From Ecdyonurus torrentis (lineage: Eukaryota; Arthropoda; Insecta; Ephemeroptera; Heptageniidae), in contig OX439127.1 of assembly GCA_949318235.1 (NCBI GenBank), forward strand, positions 258,001 to 322,000: DNA of 64,000 nucleotides. The letters run 5' to 3'. The first letter of the stretch is position 1. Each line of letters begins with the position of its first letter. Both the position numbers and the translations under genes were made by a program. Positions 50,750-64,000 of this stretch are shown in pieces. The notes under the pieces are model-generated. The model saw only the letters and a list, made by a program, of their open reading frames with translations. It searched no databases and had not been told where the DNA came from.

Positions 50750-53700
50750 GATTTTTGATGATATCTCAGAAACTAATAATGCTACAGACTTGCAGTTTGA
50801 ACTGAAATGTATCACTTTGAATTGTCTTATTAAGAGTTTATTACACTTTAGTCGAAAAAAATAAAACTTTCTCAGTTTTTGAGAATTTTCGTATTTTCTT
50901 AATGAAGTCTATACCATTGTAGCCCATATGAAAGAGAAAAAAGTTTGTAACTCGAGTTCTAATTGAGATGGAAAGTTGCGGTATAGAAATAAAGTGATGA
51001 AAAACGCTCTATAGTTCTAAATTACCCTCTAGAAACAAAATTGAGAAAAAAAAATTTGAAAAAAATTATGTTTTTAAGATCCTGAAAACGATTTTTGATA
51101 ATATCTCAGAAACTAATAATGCTACAGACTTGCGATTTGAACTGAAATTTATCACTTTGAAATGTCTTACGAAAAGGTTATTACACTTAAGTTGCAAAAA
51201 ATAAAACTTTCTCAGTTTTTGAAAATTTTAGTGTTTTCTTACCGAAGTCTATAGCATTGTAGCCCATATGAAAAAAAAAAAGTTTGTAACTCGAGTTCTA
51301 ATTAAGATGTAAAGTTGTGGGTTTGAAATAAAGTGATGCAAAACGCTCTATAGTAGTAAAGTCACCTCTAGAAACAAAATTGAGAAAAAAAATTTTCGAA
51401 AAAAATTGTGTTTTTCAGATTCTGAAAACGATTTTTGATAATATCTCAGAAACTAATAATGCTACAGACTTACGGTTTGAACTGAAATGTATCACTTTGA
51501 AATGTCTTATGAAAAGTTTAAACACTTTAGTCGCAAAAAATAAAACTTTCTCAGTTTTTGAGAATTTTCGTATTTTCTTACCGAAGTCTATAGCATTGTA
51601 GCCCATATGAAGAAAAAAAAGTTTGTAACTCGAGTTCTAATTGAGATGGAAAGCTGTGGTTTTGAAATAAAGTGATGCAAAACGCTCTATAAAACTAAAT
51701 TCACCTCTAGAAACAAAATTGAGAAAAACAAATTTTCGAAAAAAATTGTGTATTTTAGATTCTGAAAATGATTTTTGATGATATCTCAGAAACTAATAAT
51801 GCTACAGACTTCTGGTTTGAACTGAAATGTATCACTTTGAAATGTATTATGAAAAGTTTATTACACTTTAGTCGCAAAAAAAAAAAACTTTCTAAGTTTT
51901 TGAGAATTTTCGTATTTTCTTACCAAAGTCTATAGCATTGTAGCCCATATAAAGAAAAAAAAAAAGTTTTTAATTCGAGTTCTAATTGAGATGTAAAGTT
52001 GTAGTTTTGAAATAAAGTGATGCAAAACGCTCTATAGTATTAAATTCACCTCTAGAAACAAAATTGAGAAAAAAAAAATTACGAAAAAAATTGTGTTTTT
52101 TAGATTCTGAAAGCGATTTTTGATGATATCTCAGAAACTAATAATGCTACAGACTTATAGTTTGAACTGAAATGTATCACTTTGAAATGTCTTATGAAAA
52201 GTTTACTACACTTTAGTCGCAAAAAAAAAATTCTAAGTTTTTGAGAATTTTTGTATTTTCTTACCGAAGTCTATAGCATTGTAGCCCATATGAAGAAGAA
52301 AAAAGTTTGTTACTCGAGTTCTAATTGAGATGGAAAGTTGTGGTTTTGAAATAAAGTGATGCAAAACGCTCTATAGTTTTGAATTATCCTATAGAAACAA
52401 AATTGAGAAAAATAATTTTTCCAAAAAAATTGTGTTTTTCAGATTCTGAAAACGATTTTTGATGATATCTCAGAAGCTAATAATGCTACAGACTTACGGT
52501 TTGAACTGAAATGTATCACTTTGAAATGTCTTATAAAAAGTTTATTACACTTTAGTCGCAAAAAATAAAACTTTCTCAGTTTTTGAGAATTTTCGTATTT
52601 TCTTACCGAAGTCTATACCATTGTAGCCCATATGAAAGAGAAAAAAGTTTGTAACTCGAGTTCCAATTGAGATGGAAAGTTGCGGTATAGAAATAAAGTG
52701 ATGCAAAACGCTCTATTAACTAAATTCACCTCTAGAAACAAAATTGAGAAAAACAAATTTTCGAAAAAAATTGTGTATTTTAGATTCTGAAAACGATTTT
52801 TGATGATATCTCAGAAACTAATAATGCTACAGACTTCTGGTTTGAACTGAAATGTATCACTTTGAAATGTCTTATGAAAAGTTTATTACACTTTAGTCGC
52901 AAAAAAAAAAAACTTTCTAAGTTTTTGAGAATTTTCGTATTTTCTTACCGAAGTCTATAGCATTGCAGCCCATATGAAGAAGAAAAAAGTTTGTTACTCG
53001 AGTTCTAATTGAGATGGAAAGTTGTGGTTTTGAAATAAAGTGATGCAAAACGATCTATAGTACTAAATTCTCCTCTAGAAACAAAATTGAAACAAAAAAT
53101 TTTTCGAAAAAAATTGTTTTTCAGATTCTGTAAACGATTTTTGATGATATCTCAGAAACTAATAATGCTACAGACTTATGGTTTGAACTGAAATGTATCA
53201 CTTTAAAATGTCTTATGAAAAGTTTCTTACACTTTAGTCGCAAAAAATAAAACTGTCTAAGTTTTTTAGAATTTTCGTATTTTCTTTCCGAAGTCTATAC
53301 CATTGTAGCCCATATGAAGAAAAAAAAAAGTTTGTAACTCGAGTTCCAATTGAGATAGAAAGTTGCGGTTTTGAAATAAAGTGATGCAAAACATTGTATA
53401 GTTTTAAATTCACCTCTAGAAACAAAATTGAGAAAAATAATTTTTCCAAAAAAATTGTGTTTTTTAGTTTCTGAAAACGATTTTTGATGATATCTTAGAA
53501 ACTAATAATGCTACAGACTTTTGGTTTGAACTGAAATGTATCACTTTGAAATGTCTTATGAAAAGTTTATTACACTTTAGTCGAAAAAAAAAAACTTTCT
53601 AAGTTTTTGAGAATTTTCGTATTTTCTTATAGAACTCTATAGCATTGTAGCCCATATGAAGAAGAAAAAAGTTTGTTACTCGAGTTCTAATTGAGATGGA

Positions 53701-55756
53701 AAGTTGTGGTTTTGAAATAAAGTGATGCAAAACGCTCTATAGTACTAAATTTACCTCTAGAAACAAAATTGAGAAAAACAAATTTACGAAAAAAATTGTG
53801 TATTTTAGATTCTGAAAACGATTTTTGATGATATCTCAGAAACTAATAATGCTACAGACTTCTGGTTTGAACTGAAATGTATCACTTTGAAATGTCTTAT
53901 AAAAAGTTTATTACACTTTAGTCGCAAAAACTAAAACTTTCTTAGTTTTTGAGAATTTTCGAATTTTCTTACCGAAGTCTATAGCATTGTAGCCCATATG
54001 AAGAAGAAAAAAGTTTGTTACTCGAGTTCCAATTGCGATTTTGAAATAAAGTGATGCAAAACATTCTATAGTTATTAAATTCACCTCTAGAAACAAAATT
54101 GAGAAAAATAATTTTTCCAAAAAAATTGTGTTCTTTAGTTTCTGAAAACGATTTTTGATGATATCTCAGAAACTAATAATGCTACAGACTTACGGTTTGA
54201 ACTGAAATGTATCACTTTGAAATGTCTTATGAAAAGTTTATTACACTTTAGTCGCAAAAAAAAAAAAACTTTCTAAGTTTTTGAGAATTTTCGTATTTTC
54301 TTACCGAAGTCTATAGGATTGTAGCCCATATGAAGAAGAAAAAAGTTTGTAACTCGAGTTCTAATTGAGATGTAAAGTTGTAGTTTTGAAATAAAGTGAT
54401 GCAAAACGCTCTATAGTACTAAATTCACCTCTAGAAACAAAATTGAGAAAAAAAATTGTATTTTTTAGATTCTGAAAACGATTTTTAATGATATCTCAGA
54501 AACTAATAATGCTACAGACTTATGGTTTGAACTGAAATGTATCACTTTAAAATGTTTTATGAAAAGTTTACTACACTTTAGTCGCTAAAAATAAAACTTT
54601 CTCAGTTTTTGAGAATTTTCAAATTTTCTTACCGATGTCTATAGCATTGTAGCCCATATGAAGAAAGAAAAAGTTTGTAACTCGAGTTCTAATTAAGATG
54701 GAAAGTTGTGGTTTTGAAATAAAGTGATGCAAAACGCTCTATAGTTTTGAATTATCCTATAGAAACAAAATTGAGAAAAATAATTTTTCCAAAAAAATTG
54801 TGTTTTTCAGATTCTGAAAACGATTTTTGATGATATCTCAGAAGCTAATAATGCTACAGACTTACGGTTTGAACTGAAATGTATCACTTTGAAATGTCTT
54901 ATAAAAAGTTTATTACACTTTAGTCGCAAAAAATAAAACTTTCTCAGTTTTTGAGAATTTTCAAATTTTCTTACCGATGTCTATAGCATTGTAGCCCATA
55001 TGAAGAAAAAAAAAGTTTGTAACTCGAGTTCTAATTGAGATGGAAAGTTGTGGTTTTGAAATAAAGTGATGCAAAACGCTCTATAGTACTAAATTCACCT
55101 CTAGAAACAAAATTGAGAAAAAAATTTTTTCCAAAAAAATTGTGTTTTTCAGATTCTGAAAACGATTTTTGATGATATCTCAGAAACAAATAATGCTACA
55201 GACTTACGGTTTGAACTGAAATGTATCACTTTGAAATGTCTTATGAAAAGTTTATAACACTTTAGTCGCAAAAAATAAAACTTTCTCAGTTTTTGAGAAT
55301 TTTAGTATTTTCTTACCGAAGTCTATAGCATTGTAGCCAATATGAAGAAAAAAAAAAGTTTGTAACTCGAGTTCTAATTGAGATGGAAAGTTGCGGTTTT
55401 GAAATAAAGTGATGCAAAAAGCTCTATAGTACTAAATTTACCTCTAGAAACAAAATTGAGAAAAATAATTTTTCCAAAAAAATTGTGTTTTTCAGATTCT
55501 GAAAACGATTTTTGATGATATCTCAGAAACTAATATTGCTACAGACATGCGGTTTGAACTCAAATGTAGCACTTTGACATGCATTATGAAAAGTTTATTA
55601 CACTTTAGTTGCAAAAAATAAAACTTTCTCAGTTTTTGTGAATTTTAGTGTTTTCTTATAGAAGTCTATAGCATTGTAGCCCGTATGAAGAAAAAAAAAG
55701 TTTGTTACTCGAGTTCTAATTGAGATGGAAAGTTGCGGTTTTGAAATAAAGTGATG
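50750..55756 (+). repeat. Satellite A block 7
   Basis: About 15 A monomers, closely matching 57862-62869 monomer by monomer and, from about 51.6 kb on, also 24.6-31.97 kb. It contains the empty site (GATATC at 55517-55522) for the 1500-bp transposon. No gene is seen. Confidence 0.95.
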
Positions 55757-57861
55757 AATCAAGTTGGTAGTCAGTGATGGTGTCACTTATCTACCACTTA
55801 CATAACTAAAGTCAAGTTGATAGTCAGTGTGACGTCACTTATCAACTTCATACACTACTAAAGTCAAGATGATAGTCAGTGATGACGTCACATATCTACT
55901 TAATACACTACTAAAGACAAGTTGATTGTTAGTGATGACGTCACTTATCTACTTTATACACAACTAAAGTCAAGTTGATAGTCAGTAATGATGTCACTTA
56001 TCTACTTTATACACAACTAAAGTCAAGATGATAGTCAGTGATAACGTCACATATATACTTGATACACTACTAAAGTCAAATTGATAGTCAGTGTTGACGT
56101 TGCAATTCTACTTCATACACTACGAAAATCAAGTTGATAGTTAGTGATGACGTCACTTATCTATTTCATACACTACTAAAGACCAGTTGATAGTCAGTAA
56201 TGACGTCACTTATATAATTCATACACAACTAAAATCAAATTGATAGTCAGTGATGACGTCACATATCTAATTCATACACTACTTAAGTCAAGTATATAAT
56301 CAGTTATGACGTCACTATGACGTCACTTATCTACTTCATACACTACTAAATTCATTTTAATAGTCAGTGATGACGTCACATATCTACTACGTAAACAACT
56401 AAAGTCAAGTTGATAGTCAGTGATGACGTTACTTATTTACTTCATCAATATTAAAATCAAGATAAAAGTAGTGATGGCGTCACTTATCTACTACATATAT
56501 TACTAAAGTCAAGTTGATAGTCAGAGATGACGTCACATATCTACTTCATACACTGCTAAAGTCAAGATGATAGTCAGTCATGACGTCACATAATTACTTC
56601 ATACACTACTAAAGACAAGTTAATAGTCAGTGATGACGTCACTTATCTACTGCATAAACTACTAAAGTCAAGTTGATAGTCAGAGATGACGTCACATATC
56701 TACTTCATACACTGCTAAAGTCAAGATGATAGTCAGTCATGACGTCACATAATTACTTCATACACTACTAAAGACAAGTTGATAGTCAGTGATGACGTCA
56801 CTTATCTACTTCATACAGAACTAAACTCAAATTAATAGTCAGTGATGACGTCACTTTTCTACTTCATACACTACTAAAGTCAAGTTGATTTTCAGTGATG
56901 GCGTAACTTATCTCCTTTATAAACTATTAAAGTCAAAATGATAGTCAGTGAAGACGTCACATATCTGCTTTATACGCTACTAAATACTAGAAAATAAATA
57001 GTGATAACCTCACATATCTACTTTATACGCAACTAAAGTCAAGATGATAGTTAGTGATGACGTCACATATCTACTTCATACACAACTATAGTCAAGTTAA
57101 TAATCAGTGATGACGTCACTTATCTACTTCATACAATACTAATGTCAAATTGATAGTCAGTGATGACGTCACATATCTACTGCATAAACTACTAAAGTCA
57201 AGTTGATAGTCAGAGATGACGTCACATATCTACTTCATACACTACTAAAGTCAAGATGATAGTCAGTCATGACGTCACATAATTACTTCATACACTACTA
57301 AAGACAAGTTGATAGTCAGTGATGACGTCACTTATCTACTTCATACAGAACTAAACTCAAATTAATAGTCAGTGATGACGTCATTTTTCTACTTCATACA
57401 CTACTAAAGTCAAGTTGATAGTCAGTGATGGCGTAACTTATCTCCTTTATAAACTATTAAAGTCAAGATGATAGTCAGTGAAGACGTCACATATCTGCTT
57501 TATACGCTACTAAATACTAGAAAATAAATAGTGATAACCTCACATATCTACTTTATACGCAACTAAAGTCAAGATGATAGTTAGTGATGACGTCACATAT
57601 CTACTTCATACACAACTATAGTCAAGTTAATAATCAGTGATGACGTCACTTATCTACTTCATACAATACTAATGTCAAATTGATAGTCAGTGATGACGTC
57701 ACATATCTACTTCATACACAACTTAAGTCAAGTTGATAGTCAGTGATCACGTCACTTATCTACTTCATACAACACTAAAATCAATTTGGTAGTCAGTGAT
57801 GGCGTCACTTATCTACTTCATAAACTACTAAAATCAAAATAATAGTCAGTGATGGCGTCAC
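55757..57861 (+). repeat. Satellite B array 7 (recombinant)
   Basis: About 40 B monomers. The first 750 bp follow the arrays at 33717 and 62870 (including AAGTATATAATCAG and the double-CRE marker at 56307-56325). After about 56505 the sequence follows array 6 from 49500 on. It is the product of an exchange between two B arrays. Confidence 0.94.
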
Positions 57862-60800
57862 GATTTTTGATGATATCTCAGAAACTAATAATGCTACAGA
57901 CTTGCAGTTTGAACTGAAATGTATCACTTTGAATTGTCTTATTAAGAGTTTATTACACTTTAGTCGAAAAAAATAAAACTTTCTCAGTTTTTGAGAATTT
58001 TCGTATTTTCTTAATGAAGTCTATACCATTGTAGCCCATATGAAAGAGAAAAAAGTTTGTAACTCGAGTTCTAATTGAGATGGAAAGTTGCGGTATAGAA
58101 ATAAAGTGATGAAAAACGCTCTATAGTTCTAAATTACCCTCTAGAAACAAAATTGAGAAAAAAAAATTTGAAAAAAATTATGTTTTTAAGATCCTGAAAA
58201 CGATTTTTGATAATATCTCAGAAACTAATAATGCTACAGACTTGCGATTTGAACTGAAATTTATCACTTTCAAATGTCTTACGAAAAGGTTATTACACTT
58301 AAGTTGCAAAAAATAAAACTTTCTCAGTTTTTGAAAATTTTAGTGTTTTCTTACCGAAGTCTATAGCATTGTAGCCCATATGAAAAAAAAAAAGTTTGTA
58401 ACTCGAGTTCTAATTAAGATGTAAAGTTGTGGGTTTGAAATAAAGTGATGCAAAACGCTCTATAGTAGTAAAGTCACCTCTAGAAACAAAATTGAGAAAA
58501 AAAAATTTCGAAAAAAATTGTGTTTTTCAGATTCTGAAAACGATTTTTGATAATATCTCAGAAACTAATAATGCTACAGACTTACGGTTTGAACTGAAAT
58601 GTATCACTTTGAAATGTCTTATGAAAAGTTTAAACACTTTAGTCGCAAAAAATAAAACTTTCTCAGTTTTTGAGAATTTTCGTATTTTCTTACCGAAGTC
58701 TATAGCATTGTAGCCCATATGAAGAAAAAAAAGTTTGTAACTCGAGTTCTAATTGAGATGGAAAGCTGTGGTTTTGAAATAAAGTGATGCAAAACGCTCT
58801 ATAAAACTAAATTCACCTCTAGAAACAAAATTGAGAAAAACAAATTTTCGAAAAAAATTGTGTATTTTAGATTCTGAAAATGATTTTTGATGATATCTCA
58901 GAAACTAATAATGCTACAGACTTCTGGTTTGAACTGAAATGTATCACTTTGAAATGTATTATGAAAAGTTTATTACACTTTAGTCGCAAAAAAAAAAAAC
59001 TTTCTAAGTTTTTGAGAATTTTCGTATTTTCTTACCGAAGTCTATAGCATTGTAGCCCATATAAAGAAAAAAAAAAAGTTTTTAATTCGAGTTCTAATTG
59101 AGATGTAAAGTTGTAGTTTTGAAATAAAGTGATGCAAAACGCTCTATAGTATTAAATTCACCTCTAGAAACAAAATTGAGAAAAAAAAAATTACGAAAAA
59201 AATTGTGTTTTTTAGATTCTGAAAGCGATTTTTGATGATATCTCAGAATATAATAATGCTACAGACTTATAGTTTGAACTGAAATGTATCACTTTGAAAT
59301 GTCTTATGAAAAGTTTACTACACTTTAGTCGCAAAAAAAAAATTCTAAGTTTTTGAGAATTTTTGTATTTTCTTACCGAAGTCTATAGCATTGTAGCCCA
59401 TATGAAGAAGAAAAAAGTTTGTTACTCGAGTTCTAATTGAGATGGAAAGTTGTGGTTTTGAAATAAAGTGATGCAAAACGCTCTATAGTTTTGAATTATC
59501 CTATAGAAACAAAATTGAGAAAAATAATTTTTCCAAAAAAATTGTGTTTTTCAGATTCTGAAAACGATTTTTGATGATATCTCAGAAGCTAATAATGCTA
59601 CAGACTTACGGTTTGAACTGAAATGTATCACTTTGAAATGTCTTATAAAAAGTTTATTACACTTTAGTCGCAAAAAATAAAACTTTCTCAGTTTTTGAGA
59701 ATTTTCGTATTTTCTTACCGAAGTCTATACCATTGTAGCCCATATGAAAGAGAAAAAAGTTTGTAACTCGAGTTCCAATTGAGATGGAAAGTTGCGGTAT
59801 AGAAATAAAGTGATGCAAAACGCTCTATTAACTAAATTCACCTCTAGAAACAAAATTGAGAAAAACAAATTTTCGAAAAAAATTGTGTATTTTAGATTCT
59901 GAAAACGATTTTTGATGATATCTCAGAAACTAATAATGCTACAGACTTCTGGTTTGAACTGAAATGTATCACTTTGAAATGTCTTATGAAAAGTTTATTA
60001 CACTTTAGTCGCAAAAAAAAAAAACTTTCTAAGTTTTTGAGAATTTTCGTATTTTCTTACCGAAGTCTATAGCATTGCAGCCCATATGAAGAAGAAAAAA
60101 GTTTGTTACTCGAGTTCTAATTGAGATGGAAAGTTGTGGTTTTGAAATAAAGTGATGCAAAACGATCTATAGTACTAAATTCTCCTCTAGAAACAAAATT
60201 GAAACAAAAAATTTTTCGAAAAAAATTGTTTTTCAGATTCTGTAAACGATTTTTGATGATATCTCAGAAACTAATAATGCTACAGACTTATGGTTTGAAC
60301 TGAAATGTATCACTTTAAAATGTCTTATGAAAAGTTTCTTACACTTTAGTCACAAAAAATAAAACTGTCTAAGTTTTTTAGAATTTTCGTATTTTCTTTC
60401 CGAAGTCTATACCATTGTAGCCCATATGAAGAAAAAAAAAAGTTTGTAACTCGAGTTCCAATTGAGATAGAAAGTTGCGGTTTTGAAATAAAGTGATGCA
60501 AAACATTGTATAGTTTTAAATTCACCTCTAGAAACAAAATTGAGAAAAATAATTTTTCCAAAAAAATTGTGTTTTTTAGTTTCTGAAAACGATTTTTGAT
60601 GATATCTTAGAAACTAATAATGCTACAGACTTTTGGTTTGAACTGAAATGTATCACTTTGAAATGTCTTATGAAAAGTTTATTACACTTTAGTCGAAAAA
60701 AAAAAATCTTTCTAAGTTTTTGAGAATTTTCGTATTTTCTTATAGAACTCTATAGCATTGTAGCCCATATGAAGAAGAAAAAAGTTTGTTACTCGAGTTC

Positions 60801-62869
60801 TAATTGAGATGGAAAGTTGTGGTTTTGAAATAAAGTGATGCAAAACGCTCTATAGTACTAAATTTACCTCTAGAAACAAAATTGAGAAAAACAAATTTAC
60901 GAAAAAAATTGTGTATTTTAGATTCTGAAAACGATTTTTGATGATATCTCAGAAACTAATAATGCTACAGACTTCTGGTTTGAACTGAAATGTATCACTT
61001 TGAAATGTCTTATAAAAAGTTTATTACACTTTAGTCGCAAAAACTAAAACTTTCTTAGTTTTTGAGAATTTTCGAATTTTCTTACCGAAGTCTATAGCAT
61101 TGTAGCCCATATGAAGAAGAAAAAAGTTTGTTACTCGAGTTCCAATTGCGATTTTGAAATAAAGTGATGCAAAACATTCTATAGTTATTAAATTCACCTC
61201 TAGAAACAAAATTGAGAAAAATAATTTTTCCAAAAAAATTGTGTTCTTTAGTTTCTGAAAACGATTTTTGATGATATCTCAGAAACTAATAATGCTACAG
61301 ACTTACGGTTTGAACTGAAATGTATCACTTTGAAATGTCTTATGAAAAGTTTATTACACTTTAGTCGCAAAAAAAAAAAAACTTTCTAAGTTTTTGAGAA
61401 TTTTCGTATTTTCTTACCGAAGTCTATAGGATTGTAGCCCATATGAAGAAGAAAAAAGTTTGTAACTCGAGTTCTAATTGAGATGTAAAGTTGTAGTTTT
61501 GAAATAAAGTGATGCAAAACGCTCTATAGTACTAAATTCACCTCTAGAAACAAAATTGAGAAAAAAAATTGTATTTTTTAGATTCTGAAAACAATTTTTA
61601 ATGATATCTCAGAAACTAATAATGCTACAGACTTATGGTTTGAACTGAAATGTATCACTTTAAAATGTTTTATGAAAAGTTTACTACACTTTAGTCGCTA
61701 AAAATAAAACTTTCTCAGTTTTTGAGAATTTTCAAATTTTCTTACCGATGTCTATAGCATTGTAGCCCATATGAAGAAAAAAAAAGTTTGTAACTCGAGT
61801 TCTAATTAAGATGGAAAGTTGTGGTTTTGAAATAAAGTGATGCAAAACGCTCTATAGTTTTGAATTATCCTATAGAAACAAAATTGAGAAAAATAATTTT
61901 TCCAAAAAAATTGTGTTTTTCAGATTCTGAAAACGATTTTTGATGATATCTCAGAAGCTAATAATGCTACAGACTTACGGTTTGAACTGAAATGTATCAC
62001 TTTGAAATGTCTTATAAAAAGTTTATTACACTTTAGTCGCAAAAAATAAAACTTTCTCAGTTTTTGAGAATTTTCAAATTTTCTTATCGATGCCTATAGC
62101 ATTGTAGCCCATATGAAGAAAAAAAAAGTTTGTAACTCGAGTTCTAATTGAGATGGAAAGTTGTGGTTTTGAAATAAAGTGATGCAAAACGCTCTATAGT
62201 ACTAAATTCACCTCTAGAAACAAAATTGAGAAAAAATTTTTTTCCAAAAAAATTGTGTTTTTCAGATTCTGAAAACGATTTTTGATGATATCTCAGAAAC
62301 AAATAATGCTACAGACTTACGGTTTGAACTGAAATGTATCACTTTGAAATGTCTTATGAAAAGTTTATAACACTTTAGTCGCAAAAAATAAAACTTTCTC
62401 AGTTTTTGAGAATTTTAGTATTTTCTTACCGAAGTCTATAGCATTGTAGCCAATATGAAGAAAAAAAAAAGTTTGTAACTCGAGTTCTAATTGAGATGGA
62501 AAGTTGCGGTTTTGAAATAAAGTGATGCAAAAAGCTCTATAGTACTAAATTTACCTCTAGAAACAAAATTGAGAAAAATAATTTTTCCAAAAAAATTGTG
62601 TTTTTCAGATTCTGAAAACGATTTTTGATGATATCTCAGAAACTAATATTGCTACAGACATGCGGTTTGAACTCAAATGTAGCACTTTGATATGTATTAT
62701 GAAAAGTTTATTACACTTTAGTTGCAAAAAATAAAACTTTCTCAGTTTTTGTGAATTTTAGTGTTTTCTTATAGAAGTCTATAGCATTGTAGCCCGTATG
62801 AAGAAAAAAAAAGCTTGTTACTCGAGTTCTAATTGAGATGGAAAGTTGCGGTTTTGAAATAAAGTGATG
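57862..62869 (+). repeat. Satellite A block 8
   Basis: About 15 A monomers; second copy of block 7. Small private changes are seen, such as CTCAGAATATAATAATG near 59247 and TTATCGATGCC near 62085. It contains a second empty GATATC target at 62630-62635. No gene is seen. Confidence 0.95.
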
Positions 62870-63983
62870 AATCAAGTTGGTAGTCAGTGATGGTGTCACT
62901 TATCTACCACTTACATAACTAAAGTCAAGTTGATAGTCAGTGTGACGTCACTTATCAACTTCATACACTACTAAAGTCAAGATGATAGTCAGTGATGACG
63001 TCACATATCTACTTAATACACTACTAAAGACAAGTTGATTGTTAGTGATGACGTCACTTATCTACTTTATACACAACTAAAGTCAAGTTGATAGTCAGTA
63101 ATGATGTCACTTATCTACTTTATACACAACTAAAGTCAAGATGATAGTCAGTGATAACGTCACATATATACTTGATACACTACTAAAGTCAAATTGATAG
63201 TCAGTGTTGACGTTGCAATTCTACTTCATACACTACGAAAATCAAGTTGATAGTTAGTGATGACGTCACTTATCTATTTCATACACTACTAAAGACCAGT
63301 TGATAGTCAGTAATGACGTCACTTATATAATTCATACACAACTAAAATCAAATTGATAGTCAGTGATGACGTCACATATCTAATTCATACACTACTTAAG
63401 TCAAGTATATAATCAGTTATGACGTCACTATGACGTCACTTATCTACTTCATACACTACTAAATTCATTTTAATAGTCAGTGATGACGTCACATATCTAC
63501 TACGTAAACAACTAAAGTCAAGTTGATAGTCAGTGATGACGTTACTTATTTACTTCATCAATATTAAAATCAAGATAAAAGTAGTGATGGCGTCACTTAT
63601 CTACTACATATATTACTAAAGTTAAGTTGATTGTTAGTAATGACGTCACTTATCTACTTCAAACACTACTAAAGTCAAGTTGATTGACAGTTATGACGTC
63701 AGTTCTCTACTTCATACACAACTAAAGTCAAGTTGAAAAACAATTATGACGTAACTTATCGACTTTCTTAAATACTAAAGTCAAGTTGATAGTTAGTGAT
63801 GACGTCACATATATGCTTCATACACTACTAAAAACAAGTTAATAGTCAGTGATGACGTCACTTATCTACTTCATAAACTACTAAAGTCAAGTTGATTGTC
63901 AGTGATGACGTCACTTATCTACTTCATACACTACAAAAGTCAAGATGGAATTTAGTAATAACGTCACTTATCTACTTCATACA
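62870..63983 (+). repeat. Satellite B array 8 (cut by window end)
   Basis: About 21 B monomers, nearly identical to the first part of array 3 (33717 on), with the double-CRE marker at 63420-63438. It stops inside a monomer at CTTCATACA. Confidence 0.94.
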
Positions 63984-64000
63984 TGGGGGAGGGAGGATGG
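63984..64000. other. G-rich non-satellite tail at window end
   Basis: After CTTCATACA the expected CTACTA is replaced by TGGGGGAGGGAGGATGG, which resembles nothing else in the window. It may be the start of another element or of the array flank, or an assembly or read artefact. Seventeen bases are too few to decide. Confidence 0.6.

Larger units (their letters stand above)
49500..63617 (+). repeat. Tandem duplication of a 7.1-kb A+B composite
   Basis: Landmarks repeat at an offset of 7112-7113 bp: B-to-A joints at 50749 and 57861, A-to-B joints at 55756 and 62869, and private variants such as ACGAAAAGGTTATT, CTTATTAAGAG and CAATTGCGATTTTG. Copies differ at isolated bases (TTACCAAAGTC at 51920 against TTACCGAAGTC, GTCGCAAAA at 53237 against GTCACAAAA). 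The crossover in the first copy lies near 56505, where TATATTACTAAAG passes into sequence matching 49551 onward instead of continuing as at 34460 and 63610. Confidence 0.92.

Noticed and set aside
17246..63983. Functional CRE promoters or enhancers for nearby genes
   Set aside because: There are no genes in the window to regulate. The motif is reported only as a sequence property.

Overview
The window contains no gene I can support. It is almost wholly satellite DNA from a eukaryote, strongly AT-rich, with two non-autonomous DNA transposons embedded in it. The fabric (interleaved tandem families, higher-order repeats, transposons with long inverted repeats) fits pericentromeric or other heterochromatin of an invertebrate, most plausibly an arthropod. 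The sequence does not fix the species. All open frames are short (at most 87 codons), recur once per satellite monomer, and cross satellite boundaries, so they are treated as chance frames.

Two tandem families make up the window. Family A has a monomer of about 340 bp, with landmarks TGCAAAACGCTCTATAG, CCTCTAGAAAC, GATGATATCTCAG, CCCATATGAAG and AACTCGAGTT. Family B has a 53-bp monomer built around GTGATGACGTCACTTATCT, so most copies carry the perfect palindrome TGACGTCA (the CRE/ATF-CREB site core), often followed directly by a GATA-type motif. Roughly 300 B monomers are present.

Layout: 1-17245 A; 17246-19563 B; 19564-20922 A; 20923-23186 an inverted block (B, A, short B, A, B, all on the minus strand); 23187-33716 A, interrupted by a 1500-bp inverted-repeat transposon (31976-33475); 33717-35556 B; 35557-37357 A linker interrupted by a 1208-bp Tc1/mariner-like foldback element (35839-37046); 37358-39516 B; 39517-40106 A linker; 40107-42306 B; 42307-46992 A; 46993-50749 B; 50750-55756 A; 55757-57861 B; 57862-62869 A; 62870-63983 B; then 17 unrelated G-rich bases at the window end.

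The B arrays are not independent. Every complete A-to-B boundary and every complete B-to-A boundary uses the same break in the A monomer. This implies one founding insertion or replacement of B into A, followed by spread of the composite by unequal exchange. Many layers of higher-order repeat are visible: 530 bp, 950 bp, 2268 bp, 3407 bp, about 5.2 kb and 7112 bp. Because paralogous copies without the transposons exist in the same window, both empty target sites can be read directly.

The most unusual element is the B family itself: a satellite that puts hundreds of perfect CRE palindromes at 53-bp spacing into heterochromatin-like DNA. Any protein-binding role is inference.
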